A DNA stretch of 64,000 nt from Planktomarina sp. (GCA_020630015.1 JAHDCF010000009.1:1-64000); one strand, 5' to 3'; shown: positions 1-10,055, counted from the stretch's first letter. The notes: a model not told the origin generated them from the letters alone. Translations and numbers: made by a program.

Positions 1-3000
1 TTGCCAGCATCGCCGTATAACAAATCGTTGTCGGCTTGACCAAGTACAGTATCGTCGTCGGCGCCACCGTAGACTGTGTCGTCATCCGCGCCGCCTGAAA
101 CAAGGTCGTTGTTTAAGCCGCCGTAGATCAGATCGTTACCGTTGCCATCACGGATCGTATCTTCACCACTGTCACCATAGGTTGTGTCGTTGCCGACATT
201 AGGCGCGATGGAGTCGCTACCTGTACCACCATAAGTGAGATCGTCGCCTTGACCTGCGTCGATTGTATCATCGCCGCCTGCACCCAAGATGATGTCATCG
301 TCACCGTCAGCACCATCAATGATGTCACCGTTTTGGTCATTGTCTTGCAACGCATCATCGTAACCAGGACCCATCAACTCAGCAGTGTCTTCACCGTGAA
401 CAGTGCCATCGGGAATAGACTCTACACCACCGATGATCGATTCAATCTCGGTAAAGCTGACCGTGGCACCGCTACCAAAGGTTACTGTTCCGGATTCAGA
501 TGGTTGACCACCGGCATAAGTGATTGTGGCATCACCAGACACTGCTGTAAGATCCAGAACGTCCGTTTCAGGTCCTCCGTTCGGGTTAGAACCACTTCCA
601 TCAATTGAACCTTGGGCTTCAGACAACAAGGTAATCGTGTCATCGCCAGAACCACCTTCAGCAGTGAATTCAGTTGCAAACACATTGATCGCATCGTTGC
701 CTTCACCGCCATATGCTTCGTGGTTTGTGCCACCAACCGGGAACCCAGTTAGGTTCATCAAGTCATCGCCAGATTCACCGTAAAGGGTGTCACTATCGTA
801 GGTTCCGACCATGCTGTCGTCACCTTGGCCACCGTACAATAGGTCGTTATCTTGACCGCCATTCAGGACATCATTGCCAGTATTGCCCAGCAATGTATCG
901 TCTTCGTTGCCACCCCAAAGCGTGTCATTTCCGACCTGACCATCGAGTGAATCGTTGCCTTCCCCGCCGTACAACAGGTCGTCATCCTCTTGCCCCAGCA
1001 GCGTATCGTTGTCGATGCCACCGTAGAGTGTGTCGTTATCGGCACCACCAGAAATCAGGTCATCATTTTGACCACCATACAATACGTCTTGGCCTGCAGC
1101 ATCACGAATGGTGTCGTTTCCTGCATCGCCAAAAGTTGTATCATTTCCGACATTTGGCGTTAAGGAGTCGTTGCCTTCACCACCGTAGGTAAGGTCATCG
1201 CCAAGACCGGAATCAATCGTGTCGTTGCCACCTGCTCCCAAGATGATGTCATCCAGCCCATCAGGACCGTCAATAATGTCACCGTTCTGGTCATTGTCTT
1301 GCAGCGCGTCGTCATACCCCGGACCCATCGCTTCCGCAGTGTCTTCACCGTGAACTGTGCCATCGGGCGAGTTTCCACCAATCACGTTTTCGATTTCAGA
1401 AAACTTCAACGTAGCTCCGTTTTGGAACGTGACCGTACCTGCTTCTGCATCAGCAGGATTGTAGGTTACAACTGCATCTGGGAACGCGCTCAGGTCCAAG
1501 ATATCGATATCATCGTTGGCGCCGTTATTGTTCAACTCGCCACCCACGACGATGTCATTCGAGGCATGATCAACAACGATTGTATCGTTGCCAAATCCGG
1601 CGAACACAGAGTCATCGCCGCTTTCGACATGGATCAGATCATCACCACTGTCACCGACCATCATGTCTTTGCCAGCGCCACCAAACAAGCTGTCATCGCC
1701 CATAGAACCGTCGACAACATCGTCACCGTCTTCACCGTACATGGTATCAGTGCCGGCACCGCCAAATACGGTGTCGTTCCCCACGCCACCATAGTTCAGG
1801 TCGTTGCCATCTTCGCCGAAGGAAGTGTCATCACCTGCACCACCGAACAGCGTATCGCCAGCCGCACCACCAAACAAATTGTCTTGGTCATTCCCACCAT
1901 AAATCAGGTCGCTCGCATCGCCGCCTGACAAAGTGTCATCGCCAGCTTCACCATAAATGGTGTCTTGCGAATTGGTTAGGCCGGTATCATAGACAGAGTC
2001 CGCCCCGGTTCCCGCATAGACTATGTCGTTTTGGAACCCACCATCGATCGTGTCATTGCCTGTACCACCGAAAATCGTGTCATAGAATGTTCCACCATCA
2101 ACGAAGTCATTTCCGCTTCCAGCCTCGATACTGTCGTCGTTTACGCCACCATAGATGCTGTCGTCACCGGCGGCACCATTGATCGTGTCGTTTCCGTTTC
2201 CACCATAGGCTTGGTCGTTTTCACCACCAGAGTTGATCCAATCATTACCAATGCCGCCATATGCGGTGTCTTCATCAGCACCCTGAATGATCCGGTCATC
2301 ACCTGAGCCACCGTAAGTCAGCTGTTCACCATCTTCGATGCCCCATCCAAGGCTGTCGTTGCCTTGACCGCCGTAAAGGGTTTCGTTCCCCATACCTTCG
2401 ATTGCGCCGGATGCCGCGGTTGAGGCGAGGTTAACTGAATCGTCGCCAGAACCACCAAAGATGAGGTCGTTACCGTGTGCTACGATCGTATCGCCGCCAC
2501 CGTTGCCCAAGATCGTATCATTGGGTGAATCTGATGCACCGCCAATGATGTCACCGTTACCGTCAGTTGCTTGTAGAGCATCGTTATAGTTGTACCCCAT
2601 AACTTCCGCGGTGTCTTCACCATGAACGGTCCCGTCCGGTGTGGTTGGTGGTGTCCATCCAATGATAGTTTCTATGTTGTCGAACGTGAATGAACCGTTT
2701 GCGCCGCCATAAACTGTACCAGCCTCAGGATCATTTGCGTCAAAAATGACTGTTTCAACATCAGCAGAAATGCCCGACAGATCCAAAACATCAACATCAC
2801 CATCTGCGACGGAATCGTCAGGCCCGTCTTCGCCGGCATCAATCGTCGTTTGCTGGAATACCGCAGGATCATCAAAGAAGAATGTGTCGTTTCCTGTCCC
2901 ACCAAACACGTTGTTGGGATCGTTGTTATCCAACCCGATGCTGTCATCGCCTGAGTCGCCGTGAACCTCGCCACCCCCGGAATAGATGTAATCATTCCCG

Positions 3001-4553
3001 GTTCCGCCAAACACCGTATCGTTTGTCGAACTGGAAAGTGTATCATCACCACTGTCACCGTGGACTAGATCGTCCCCAGAACCGCCAAAGATGGAGTCGT
3101 CGCCCGATCCACCGTAAACGGTGTCATTTCCTGCATCAGCATGGATCGTATCACCGCCGCCTGCTCCCAAAATGATATCGTCTTTATCAGTGATAATATC
3201 ACCATTTTGATCTGTTGGCAGATTTGAGTCATCATAACCGAGGGTCATAACTTCACCAGAATCTTCACCATGAACGGTCCCATCAGGGCCGCCCAAATCA
3301 ACTCCAACCAGCGTTTCGATCTCCGCAAATGTCAGCGTTTCACCGGTTGTATAGATTACGGATCCATCTTCTTTGTCATCTCCTGGCAAACCGCCGCCAG
3401 CATAAACGACTTCTTGGATACTTCCCGCAACCGCGGTCAGATCAAGAACATCGTTATCGATCATGTCATTTGAAGAAGAAGGGTCAACGCCCCCAAAAAT
3501 CACTGCGTTGCTGGTTCCATTTACGATAATTGTGTCATCGCCAACCACTGCTGGCGCTTTGGCGTCTGCGATAACCGTATCATCGCCAGAAATATGGAAT
3601 ACTTGGTCACCACCACCATCAGTCATGTAGTCGGCACCTGCGCCACCGAAGAAGTATTCTTCCGGATCCCCGTCAAACGCAGTTCCGCTGTCACCAACAC
3701 TCATCGTGTCGTCACCAGCGCCACCGTACATCGTGGCATCGCCACCAGAATTACCTGTTACGCGAAGGGTGTCGCTTCCATCTCCACCGTAAAAGACTTC
3801 ATCAATACCTGTGCCACGGATTGAGTCATCATCATCGCCACCATAGACGGTATCGCCATAACCAGCGTAAACTGAATCATTGCCAGCTTCGCCAAAAATT
3901 ACGTCATCCCCGTTCAAACCTGATCCCGCGGTGATCCGATCATCACCGTTGCCTGCAAGAACGGTGTCATCGTCAAGACCATCATCGGGTCCCATGATGT
4001 CGCCGTTGGCATTATTGACACTATCGTCATACCCAATGCCGATGACATCATCACCAGACGAACCGTGAACTGTGTTGTCAGGTGTTGTAGTTGCAGTTGT
4101 TTTAATGTGCTCAATTTCAGCGAAAACGATTTTTCCGCCTGCGCCACCTGCGAGTTCAATTGTACCATTTTCTTGGTCATCTGCTGGATTTCCAGCACCC
4201 GCGTAGGTAATTTTATAAGCAGATGGGTCCAAATTACTTAGATCGATGCAATCGATCGCACTATCACCAGAATACCCTCCGCCACCGAAGATGGTGTCGT
4301 CGCCGTCTTTGCCAGTTGAAATTACAACGGTGTCATTGCCTTCACCGCCGTAGATCATATCACTGCCTAGAAAACCGCTGAGCGAGTCGTCGCCGCTTTC
4401 GCCCCAAAGGATGTCATTCCCGACACCGCCATCAATTGTATCAGCACCACCGCCACCAGAGAGTTGATCGTCGCCAGTTCCCCCGTACATATCGTCGGGT
4501 TGAACGCTTCCAGTCAGTGTGTCGTTACCAGTTGTTCCATTGTATGTCGGCAT
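1..4553 (-). CDS. Modular RTX (calcium-binding nonapeptide repeat) secreted protein, 3' end outside the window
   Basis: The frame is open without a stop from the ATG at 4551-4553 to the left edge, giving at least 1517 residues. It begins MPTYNGTTGNDTLTG and is filled with dozens of GGxGxDxLxGG-type repeats (such as YGGEGNDT and FGGAGDDT), which bind calcium in known RTX proteins after type I secretion. The repeats are grouped in large modules. Each has a beta-rich spacer of the form DVLDLS...GTVTF...FSEIE, then a conserved block around PDGTVHGEDTAEVMGPGYDD, then nonapeptides. Five such blocks lie near 4061-4082, 3262-3290, 2612-2640, 1340-1372 and 390-415. There is no N-terminal signal peptide, as expected for type I substrates, whose secretion signal is C-terminal and would lie beyond the edge. 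No secretion ABC transporter is visible. An adhesin, exopolymer-binding protein or degradative enzyme are all possible; no catalytic domain is seen in this part. Confidence 0.9.
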   Translation of the reverse strand, partial: MPTYNGTTGNDTLTGSVQPDDMYGGTGDDQLSGGGGADTIDGGVGNDILWGESGDDSLSGFLGSDMIYGGEGNDTVVISTGKDGDDTIFGGGGYSGDSAIDCIDLSNLDPSAYKITYAGAGNPADDQENGTIELAGGAGGKIVFAEIEHIKTTATTTPDNTVHGSSGDDVIGIGYDDSVNNANGDIMGPDDGLDDDTVLAGNGDDRITAGSGLNGDDVIFGEAGNDSVYAGYGDTVYGGDDDDSIRGTGIDEVFYGGDGSDTLRVTGNSGGDATMYGGAGDDTMSVGDSGTAFDGDPEEYFFGGAGADYMTDGGGDQVFHISGDDTVIADAKAPAVVGDDTIIVNGTSNAVIFGGVDPSSSNDMIDNDVLDLTAVAGSIQEVVYAGGGLPGDDKEDGSVIYTTGETLTFAEIETLVGVDLGGPDGTVHGEDSGEVMTLGYDDSNLPTDQNGDIITDKDDIILGAGGGDTIHADAGNDTVYGGSGDDSIFGGSGDDLVHGDSGDDTLSSSTNDTVFGGTGNDYIYSGGGEVHGDSGDDSIGLDNNDPNNVFGGTGNDTFFFDDPAVFQQTTIDAGEDGPDDSVADGDVDVLDLSGISADVETVIFDANDPEAGTVYGGANGSFTFDNIETIIGWTPPTTPDGTVHGEDTAEVMGYNYNDALQATDGNGDIIGGASDSPNDTILGNGGGDTIVAHGNDLIFGGSGDDSVNLASTAASGAIEGMGNETLYGGQGNDSLGWGIEDGEQLTYGGSGDDRIIQGADEDTAYGGIGNDWINSGGENDQAYGGNGNDTINGAAGDDSIYGGVNDDSIEAGSGNDFVDGGTFYDTIFGGTGNDTIDGGFQNDIVYAGTGADSVYDTGLTNSQDTIYGEAGDDTLSGGDASDLIYGGNDQDNLFGGAAGDTLFGGAGDDTSFGEDGNDLNYGGVGNDTVFGGAGTDTMYGEDGDDVVDGSMGDDSLFGGAGKDMMVGDSGDDLIHVESGDDSVFAGFGNDTIVVDHASNDIVVGGELNNNGANDDIDILDLSAFPDAVVTYNPADAEAGTVTFQNGATLKFSEIENVIGGNSPDGTVHGEDTAEAMGPGYDDALQDNDQNGDIIDGPDGLDDIILGAGGNDTIDSGLGDDLTYGGEGNDSLTPNVGNDTTFGDAGNDTIRDAAGQDVLYGGQNDDLISGGADNDTLYGGIDNDTLLGQEDDDLLYGGEGNDSLDGQVGNDTLWGGNEDDTLLGNTGNDVLNGGQDNDLLYGGQGDDSMVGTYDSDTLYGESGDDLMNLTGFPVGGTNHEAYGGEGNDAINVFATEFTAEGGSGDDTITLLSEAQGSIDGSGSNPNGGPETDVLDLTAVSGDATITYAGGQPSESGTVTFGSGATVSFTEIESIIGGVESIPDGTVHGEDTAELMGPGYDDALQDNDQNGDIIDGADGDDDIILGAGGDDTIDAGQGDDLTYGGTGSDSIAPNVGNDTTYGDSGEDTIRDGNGNDLIYGGLNNDLVSGGADDDTVYGGADDDTVLGQADNDLLYGDAG

Positions 4554-4726
4554 TACTCAACTCTTCCATTCGTTAATTTTCGGCAGCCAGACTTGTGGCT
4601 TTGTCAGATGGCGAGATGATGTAAATTTTGAGGCAACCCCAGAAATTAACCTTTTGTTAACACTTTCAGGCAGATTCTCGCTCAAAGACACACACCTAAG
4701 GTTGTTTTGAGCGGATTTTCGTACCT

Positions 4727-5989
4727 TTAGAGGATTCTATCCCAGATTTCTCTGAAGTCTTCCGCGAATCGCTCAGTGATTTTTTCAATTCCGTTAAACA
4801 GAATTCTGTGATCGAAATGTCTGAGAGTAGCATCCAATGTCATATTGGCAGTTCCGGTTGCAACAACCCCTGCCGAAGGCGCCAAAATATACTTTTGATG
4901 CATTCTTCGGTTGGTCGCTTTAACAACTATGGGCAATTGTTCTTCACGTGATTTTCGGGCCAACTCGTTTGCGAAACCCGCCCCAATCTTTTGATCCAAC
5001 AATACTTTTATCCGACACCCACGACGCGCGGCTTGAAGTAAGGCGTTAAATTCCGGCACCCTGGGTGACATCGCGTACATCGCGACGCAGATTTCATCGC
5101 CATCCGGAACCAACCTAATCGCCTCTAGTGCCAGTGTATTAAGAGTAAGCGGGGCCGGCTTTCGCTTTCCATTCGGCCTTAACAGGTTAATTTTTTCCAC
5201 ATTGTTCGGAAACCCAAACCCCCTTTGAGGCCTTTCCTGAAATAAGCCTTTTCCTGAAAAAGCCTTATGAATAGGACCTTCACTTAAGATACCAGGTTGT
5301 TTTTCGGTATTTTTCTTTGCCTCAAATCCAAGAAGCGTTGCAAGGGTTTCTGGGTCTTTTAGGTTTCCATCTTTTCTCACAATCTCACGCGCTTTTTTCG
5401 CCAGTTTCAATGCACCAGCATAAGAAACCGAAAGTTGAGGATCATTCCAAATCGCGGAAAATTCACTTTCAAAGGCTTCAATAAGACCTTTTGTGCGATT
5501 GTCCTTCTGTAAAAGCACCGTATTTTCGTATGCTTGGCCACCTCGATTGCTCCAGTTAAAGCTTCCAAACGTCAGGATTTCTGGCTCATCATCCATCACC
5601 AAACACATAGTCTTATGGTGCAACATTCCGTGGCTCGCCAAATAATTCCACTCAATGGAACCGCTTTTTGGGTTTTTTCTGTATGGAAAATCGAGCTTCA
5701 AATTTACCTTTAGGTTTGGTCTGCCCGCTGTTGCCAAAAATGGAACGACACTTGCGGATTGCTTGGATAATTGCGACCAATCTGCAAGGATCTTCACTTG
5801 CAGATTTTCGTGCTGTCTGGCCAATTCATAAAGTGATTTGCAAATCACATCATCGGTAAAGGCAAAGCACATTATCTGAAGCTCTGCCTTGTTCGCGTTC
5901 AAAATTTTACTCGAAACAATTTGCAGGGCTTTCAGAATAAGATCTCTGTTGGCATATCTGCCACCAAGACTTGTGAATGCGGTTTCCAT
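4727..5989 (-). CDS. Phospholipase D-like (HKD) domain protein
   Basis: The 420-residue protein carries two PLD-superfamily half-sites. The first is LHHKTMCLVMDD followed by GSFNWSNRGG (residues about 123-151); the second is MHQKYILAPS followed by GTANMT (about 363-384). The second site keeps His and Lys but has no Asp at the usual place. The family includes phospholipases, nucleases and restriction-type effectors; the histidines form a phospho-enzyme intermediate. No signal peptide or membrane segment is seen, so a cytoplasmic role is likely. The start is the ATG at 5989. The gene lies 173 bp upstream of the RTX gene in the same direction and diverges from the Fic gene across 88 bp. It looks AT-richer than the flanking catabolic genes. 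Substrate is unknown: nuclease/defence and lipid functions cannot be separated from sequence. Confidence 0.75.
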   Translation of the reverse strand: METAFTSLGGRYANRDLILKALQIVSSKILNANKAELQIMCFAFTDDVICKSLYELARQHENLQVKILADWSQLSKQSASVVPFLATAGRPNLKVNLKLDFPYRKNPKSGSIEWNYLASHGMLHHKTMCLVMDDEPEILTFGSFNWSNRGGQAYENTVLLQKDNRTKGLIEAFESEFSAIWNDPQLSVSYAGALKLAKKAREIVRKDGNLKDPETLATLLGFEAKKNTEKQPGILSEGPIHKAFSGKGLFQERPQRGFGFPNNVEKINLLRPNGKRKPAPLTLNTLALEAIRLVPDGDEICVAMYAMSPRVPEFNALLQAARRGCRIKVLLDQKIGAGFANELARKSREEQLPIVVKATNRRMHQKYILAPSAGVVATGTANMTLDATLRHFDHRILFNGIEKITERFAEDFREIWDRIL

Positions 5990-6077
5990 TTTTTCTTAAA
6001 ATCGCAAATTACTTTGCCCAACAAGACCTTTAAAAGACTAACTTAGAGAAAGATCAGATCTTCAAAGGGGATCCAGA

Positions 6078-6731
6078 ATGCGAAATTGGGGATCGTGGGA
6101 ACCAAAACGCGATAAGCGCACCGCGATTGTTTTTGCCGAAACGACGCAAGAACGGTCTATTTTGCACAATCGTAGTGAAATTCTGGAAAACCGCCTGCGT
6201 CAGACGATTCCTTCCTCGCTTACTCAAGACTGCATCAAAGTCCAAAAATTGCACACAGAACTGTTTACCGGTTTGGCCCCATCTTTACCCGATGCGGTTG
6301 GTACCTTTCGTGGCACCCCCGGCAGCAGTGTTGAAAATGCCGAACGTGTTGTGAAAGTCAGTGGTCATGTTCCTGGACTACGGGAATATGATCGGTGCCT
6401 CTCACCTCATCTTGTATTAAGCGAAATGAATGCATTCGAAAACGCATTGCAAACATTAATTCAGGACCCCTTAACCAGAAATTTTTTGTCGGATTACTGT
6501 GAACTATGTCATCGTTTCTTTTATATTCATCCATTTATTGATGGAAATGGTCATGTTTGGCGCGCTGTCACCATCGCACTGGCACGGCAGTTTGATATTG
6601 AGGTGCATTCGACGTGGTGCATTGATCCCAAACCATACGGGCCTGATTTCAGTTATGCATTGCAAGTTTTCTTGGATGCTCCACAAATTCTAAACGAATG
6701 GTGCCACGATCATATTTTTAAATTTACCTAG
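6078..6731 (+). CDS. Fic/DOC family protein with a variant Fic motif
   Basis: The 217-residue protein has the Fic core HPFIDGNGHVWR at residues 151-162. The catalytic His and the DGNG anion-hole are present and the last Arg is kept, but the first Arg of the canonical GNGRxxR is His159. Fic proteins usually transfer AMP from ATP to a target hydroxyl. An N-terminal SEILEN at residues 33-38 fits the inhibitory pattern (S/T)xxxE(G/N) of self-inhibited Fic enzymes whose alpha-inh lies before the core. The gene starts at an ATG preceded by AAAGGGG. It diverges from the PLD-like gene and converges on dnaE2 with 6 bp between the stops. No antitoxin-sized partner is visible, consistent with self-inhibition. 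Target unknown. Confidence 0.8.
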   Translation: MRNWGSWEPKRDKRTAIVFAETTQERSILHNRSEILENRLRQTIPSSLTQDCIKVQKLHTELFTGLAPSLPDAVGTFRGTPGSSVENAERVVKVSGHVPGLREYDRCLSPHLVLSEMNAFENALQTLIQDPLTRNFLSDYCELCHRFFYIHPFIDGNGHVWRAVTIALARQFDIEVHSTWCIDPKPYGPDFSYALQVFLDAPQILNEWCHDHIFKFT

Positions 6732-6737
6732 ATCAGT

Positions 6738-9700
6738 TCAATGGAAATCCCGACTGGGGAACAGTCGCTTTGCTTGTTCTCTGGGGTGCATGGCACGGGC
6801 GGGATATCTTGCTTTTTTCGGGGTATCATCTGTGCGCGCGGCCTCCGTTTCAATGGCATCATCCATTGGGTGACCAAGTTCTGACAGCTTAAATGACATA
6901 TCCTCAACCGTTTGGGCGATCAAATGTACCACGATGCCTTCTCGTTGCAGATATCCTGTTACCCGCAACAAACGCCCCCCCATAACGGTGCGCCGGAATT
7001 TTTCGTACACTTTGGGCCACACAACCACGTTTGATACCCCTGTTTCATCTTCAAGGGTTAGAAAGATCACACCAGAAGCCGTGCCCGGGCGTTGGCGCGT
7101 GATAACCAAACCACAAACACAATGACGACCTAAAGGAACGTCTTGCAGATGATCATGGCGTGTCAGTCCGGGCAACGTTGGGCGTAATAGTTCCATTGGG
7201 TGGGCACGCAAACTTAATCGTGCCGCCAGATAATCTTCCACGACCTCTTCCCCCAAATGCATTTCAGGCAGATTTACGAGCGGCTCCTGCACCCCTTCTC
7301 CGTCAATGGGATCGTTAAAAAGTGGCAATGGTTTTTTATCACGAATGGCTTTCACCCCCCACAGGGCTGCGCGACGTGTTAACCCCATATCGGCGAAACA
7401 GTCCGCTTCGGCCAAACGCTGTAGGGTGGATGGGCCAACCCCAGCCCGTAACCAAACAGTTTCAGGATCACGATATCCATTACCCCGGCATGCCATGATC
7501 CAACGGGCATCGTCTTCTTTCAGGCCTTTGATTTGGCGCAATCCCAGCCGCAAAGCCAACGCACCATTAGGTCGACGTTCCAACGTGTTGTCCCAATCAC
7601 TGTGATTGATGCAGATTGGACAGACCTCAACACCATGTTCACGAACATCTCGCACGATTTGGGCCGGAGCATAAAATCCCATTGGTTGTGAATTCAACAA
7701 TGCGCATCCAAAAACGGCCGGGTGATGGCATTTAAGCCAAGCCGAAACATAAGCCAGCATCGCAAAAGCTGCGGCATGGCTTTCTGGGAATCCATAATCA
7801 GCGAACCCTTCGATTTGCGAAAAACACCTGTCTGCAAACTCTGGATCATACCCTTTGTTCAACATACCTTCCACAAAACGGTCGCGGAACACACCAATGG
7901 TTCCCATGCGCCGGAACGAAGCAATAGAACGGCGCAACTTATCTGCCTCTTCGGGCGTGAATCCGGCGGCCACCACCGCAATTTGCATTGCTTGTTCTTG
8001 GAACAAAGGAACCCCAAGGGTTTTCTCCATCACATCGCGCAATTCCCCAGAGGGATAGGTAACGGTTTCAAGCCCTTGCCGACGTTTGATATATGGCTGC
8101 ACCATCCCCCCCTGTATGGGCCCGGGGCGTACAATCGCGACTTCTATGACCAAATCATAAAAGGTCTGCGGTCGCATGCGTGGCAAGAAATTCATTTGCG
8201 CACGGCTTTCAACTTGAAAGACACCGATCGCATCCGCCTGACACAACATATTATACGTTGCCTTATCTTCTTGCGGAACGGTTTCAATTGAAAGGGATTG
8301 TCCCTCATGCTGTTGTAGCAAATCAAAAGATTTCCGAACACATGTTAACATTCCAAGGCTCAAAATATCGACCTTTAGAATGCCAAGTGCATCAATGTCA
8401 TCCTTATCCCACTCGATAACGGTGCGATCTTCCATGGCAGCGTTTTCAATCGGACACAACTCATCCAGCCGCCCTTTCGTAATCACAAATCCCCCGACAT
8501 GCTGGGACAAATGTCTTGGAAAACCAATTACTTCTCCAATTAACCTAATTGTTTGCATCAACCTTCGATCTTCAGGGTCCAACCCCAATTCTCTAATGCG
8601 GTCAAGGTCGACGCCACCGTTTGACATCCCCCAGATTTGCCCCGTCAAACTTGCCGTCACATCTTGGCTAAGGCCCATGACTTTACCCACTTCGCGGATG
8701 GCTGCGCGGCTGCGGAAATGGATCACAGTGGCGCATAAACCGGCCCGGTGGCGGCCATATTTTTCATAGATCCACTGGATCACTTCTTCACGACGCTCGT
8801 GTTCAAAATCCACATCAATGTCAGGGGGTTCCCCACGATGTTTCGAAACAAATCGTTCAAACACCATGGTAATCATATCAGGGCTGACATCAGTAATGCC
8901 CAGCAAATAACACAAGATCGAATTCGCAGCAGACCCCCGCCCTTGGCATAAAATTCCTTGTGATCTTGCATACTGCACAATGTCATAAACCGTCAGGAAA
9001 TATGCCGGAAACCCCAAATCTTGCACCAATGCCAACTCTTTGGCCATCAAGGTTTTGGCGCGGTCTGTTGGGCCTTTGGGATACCTGCGCGTTAACCCAT
9101 CTTGCGCCAAACGCTCCAGTCGGGCCTGCGCCCCTTCTGCGCCACCCACGTCATTCGGGTATTCATAAGACAGCTCGCTCAGATCAAAACTACACCGATC
9201 CGCAATTTCCAAGCTTCGACGCATTGCCCCGGGATAATCCCGAAAGACACGTCCCATGTCGGCAGGTCCTTTCATGCGTCGTTCCGCATTTGCCAAGGCC
9301 TTGGTGCCAATTTTATCAATCGTGATATGTTCACGCATACATGTCAGAACATCAGCCAATTGTCGCCTGCGGGCATGGTGCATCAACACATCCCCAACCG
9401 CCACTAAGGGGGCCCCCGTCTTATGCGCAACTCGCGCATGCGCACGAAACCGTGCCTTGTCTTGCCCATCGTACCGGGGGGCAGCTCCTAAAAAAACGTG
9501 ATTTGGGAAATGCGTTCGCATTTTTTTGACATACCGCACCGCGCTGTCCAATCGCCCTTGCGGCAGGGCGATTAAGATCATACCAGACGCCCCCTGCAAC
9601 ACATCTTGACTTGTCAGATGGCAAAGCCCTTTTTCAGCGCGCCGTTTTCCAAGGGTAAGTAAGCGCGTCAACCGCTGATATGCGGGTCTATCTGTTGGCA

Positions 9701-10055
9701 AGGCCAACCAATGGGTGTCGCAGTCTTGCAGCACCAATCGACATCCGACGATAAGGCGCGGCACATGCGGGGTTTGCGGCTTTTCCAAAGGTCGATCATC
9801 GCCCACCGCCTGACGAGAGCTGCTATCAACCTGTTGGTGTGATCGGATATGTAACTGTCCTTCAGCTGCGCGGCGTAATTCCTTCAAGGCAGACCAAGCC
9901 CGCACTACACCAGCCAGAGAATTATGATCGGTTATCGCCACAGAAGATACGCCCAAAGCCGCCGCGCGTGCGACCAATTCTTCTGGATGTGATGCCCCTT
10001 TCAAAAAGGTAAAATTGCTTGTGACGCATAATTCGGCATAACCTGTTACATGCAT
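6738..10055 (-). CDS. dnaE2: Error-prone DNA polymerase DnaE2 (ImuC)
   Basis: This is the catalytic polymerase of the SOS mutasome, a C-family polymerase for translesion synthesis with ImuA and ImuB. From the chosen start the protein has 1105 residues, close to other DnaE2 proteins. It has an N-terminal PHP domain beginning YAELCVTSNFTFLKGASHPEE with ITDHNS, the polymerase active-site motif PDIDVDF near residue 410, a helix-hairpin-helix region, and an OB-fold near residues 970-1040 (FLTLEDETGVSNVVVWP). The reading frame is open up to 10112, but the ATG at 10055 (MHVTGYAEL) is preferred: it shares a base with the imuB stop (TAATG) and begins at the conserved PHP sequence. The gene is last in the imuA-imuB-dnaE2 unit and converges on the Fic gene. 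Confidence 0.96.
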   Translation of the reverse strand: MHVTGYAELCVTSNFTFLKGASHPEELVARAAALGVSSVAITDHNSLAGVVRAWSALKELRRAAEGQLHIRSHQQVDSSSRQAVGDDRPLEKPQTPHVPRLIVGCRLVLQDCDTHWLALPTDRPAYQRLTRLLTLGKRRAEKGLCHLTSQDVLQGASGMILIALPQGRLDSAVRYVKKMRTHFPNHVFLGAAPRYDGQDKARFRAHARVAHKTGAPLVAVGDVLMHHARRRQLADVLTCMREHITIDKIGTKALANAERRMKGPADMGRVFRDYPGAMRRSLEIADRCSFDLSELSYEYPNDVGGAEGAQARLERLAQDGLTRRYPKGPTDRAKTLMAKELALVQDLGFPAYFLTVYDIVQYARSQGILCQGRGSAANSILCYLLGITDVSPDMITMVFERFVSKHRGEPPDIDVDFEHERREEVIQWIYEKYGRHRAGLCATVIHFRSRAAIREVGKVMGLSQDVTASLTGQIWGMSNGGVDLDRIRELGLDPEDRRLMQTIRLIGEVIGFPRHLSQHVGGFVITKGRLDELCPIENAAMEDRTVIEWDKDDIDALGILKVDILSLGMLTCVRKSFDLLQQHEGQSLSIETVPQEDKATYNMLCQADAIGVFQVESRAQMNFLPRMRPQTFYDLVIEVAIVRPGPIQGGMVQPYIKRRQGLETVTYPSGELRDVMEKTLGVPLFQEQAMQIAVVAAGFTPEEADKLRRSIASFRRMGTIGVFRDRFVEGMLNKGYDPEFADRCFSQIEGFADYGFPESHAAAFAMLAYVSAWLKCHHPAVFGCALLNSQPMGFYAPAQIVRDVREHGVEVCPICINHSDWDNTLERRPNGALALRLGLRQIKGLKEDDARWIMACRGNGYRDPETVWLRAGVGPSTLQRLAEADCFADMGLTRRAALWGVKAIRDKKPLPLFNDPIDGEGVQEPLVNLPEMHLGEEVVEDYLAARLSLRAHPMELLRPTLPGLTRHDHLQDVPLGRHCVCGLVITRQRPGTASGVIFLTLEDETGVSNVVVWPKVYEKFRRTVMGGRLLRVTGYLQREGIVVHLIAQTVEDMSFKLSELGHPMDDAIETEAARTDDTPKKARYPARAMHPREQAKRLFPSRDFH

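Noticed and set aside
128..4198. Many short open frames on both strands inside the RTX region.
   Set aside because: They are shadow frames of the repetitive RTX gene; the continuous frame from 4553 to the left edge explains the sequence.
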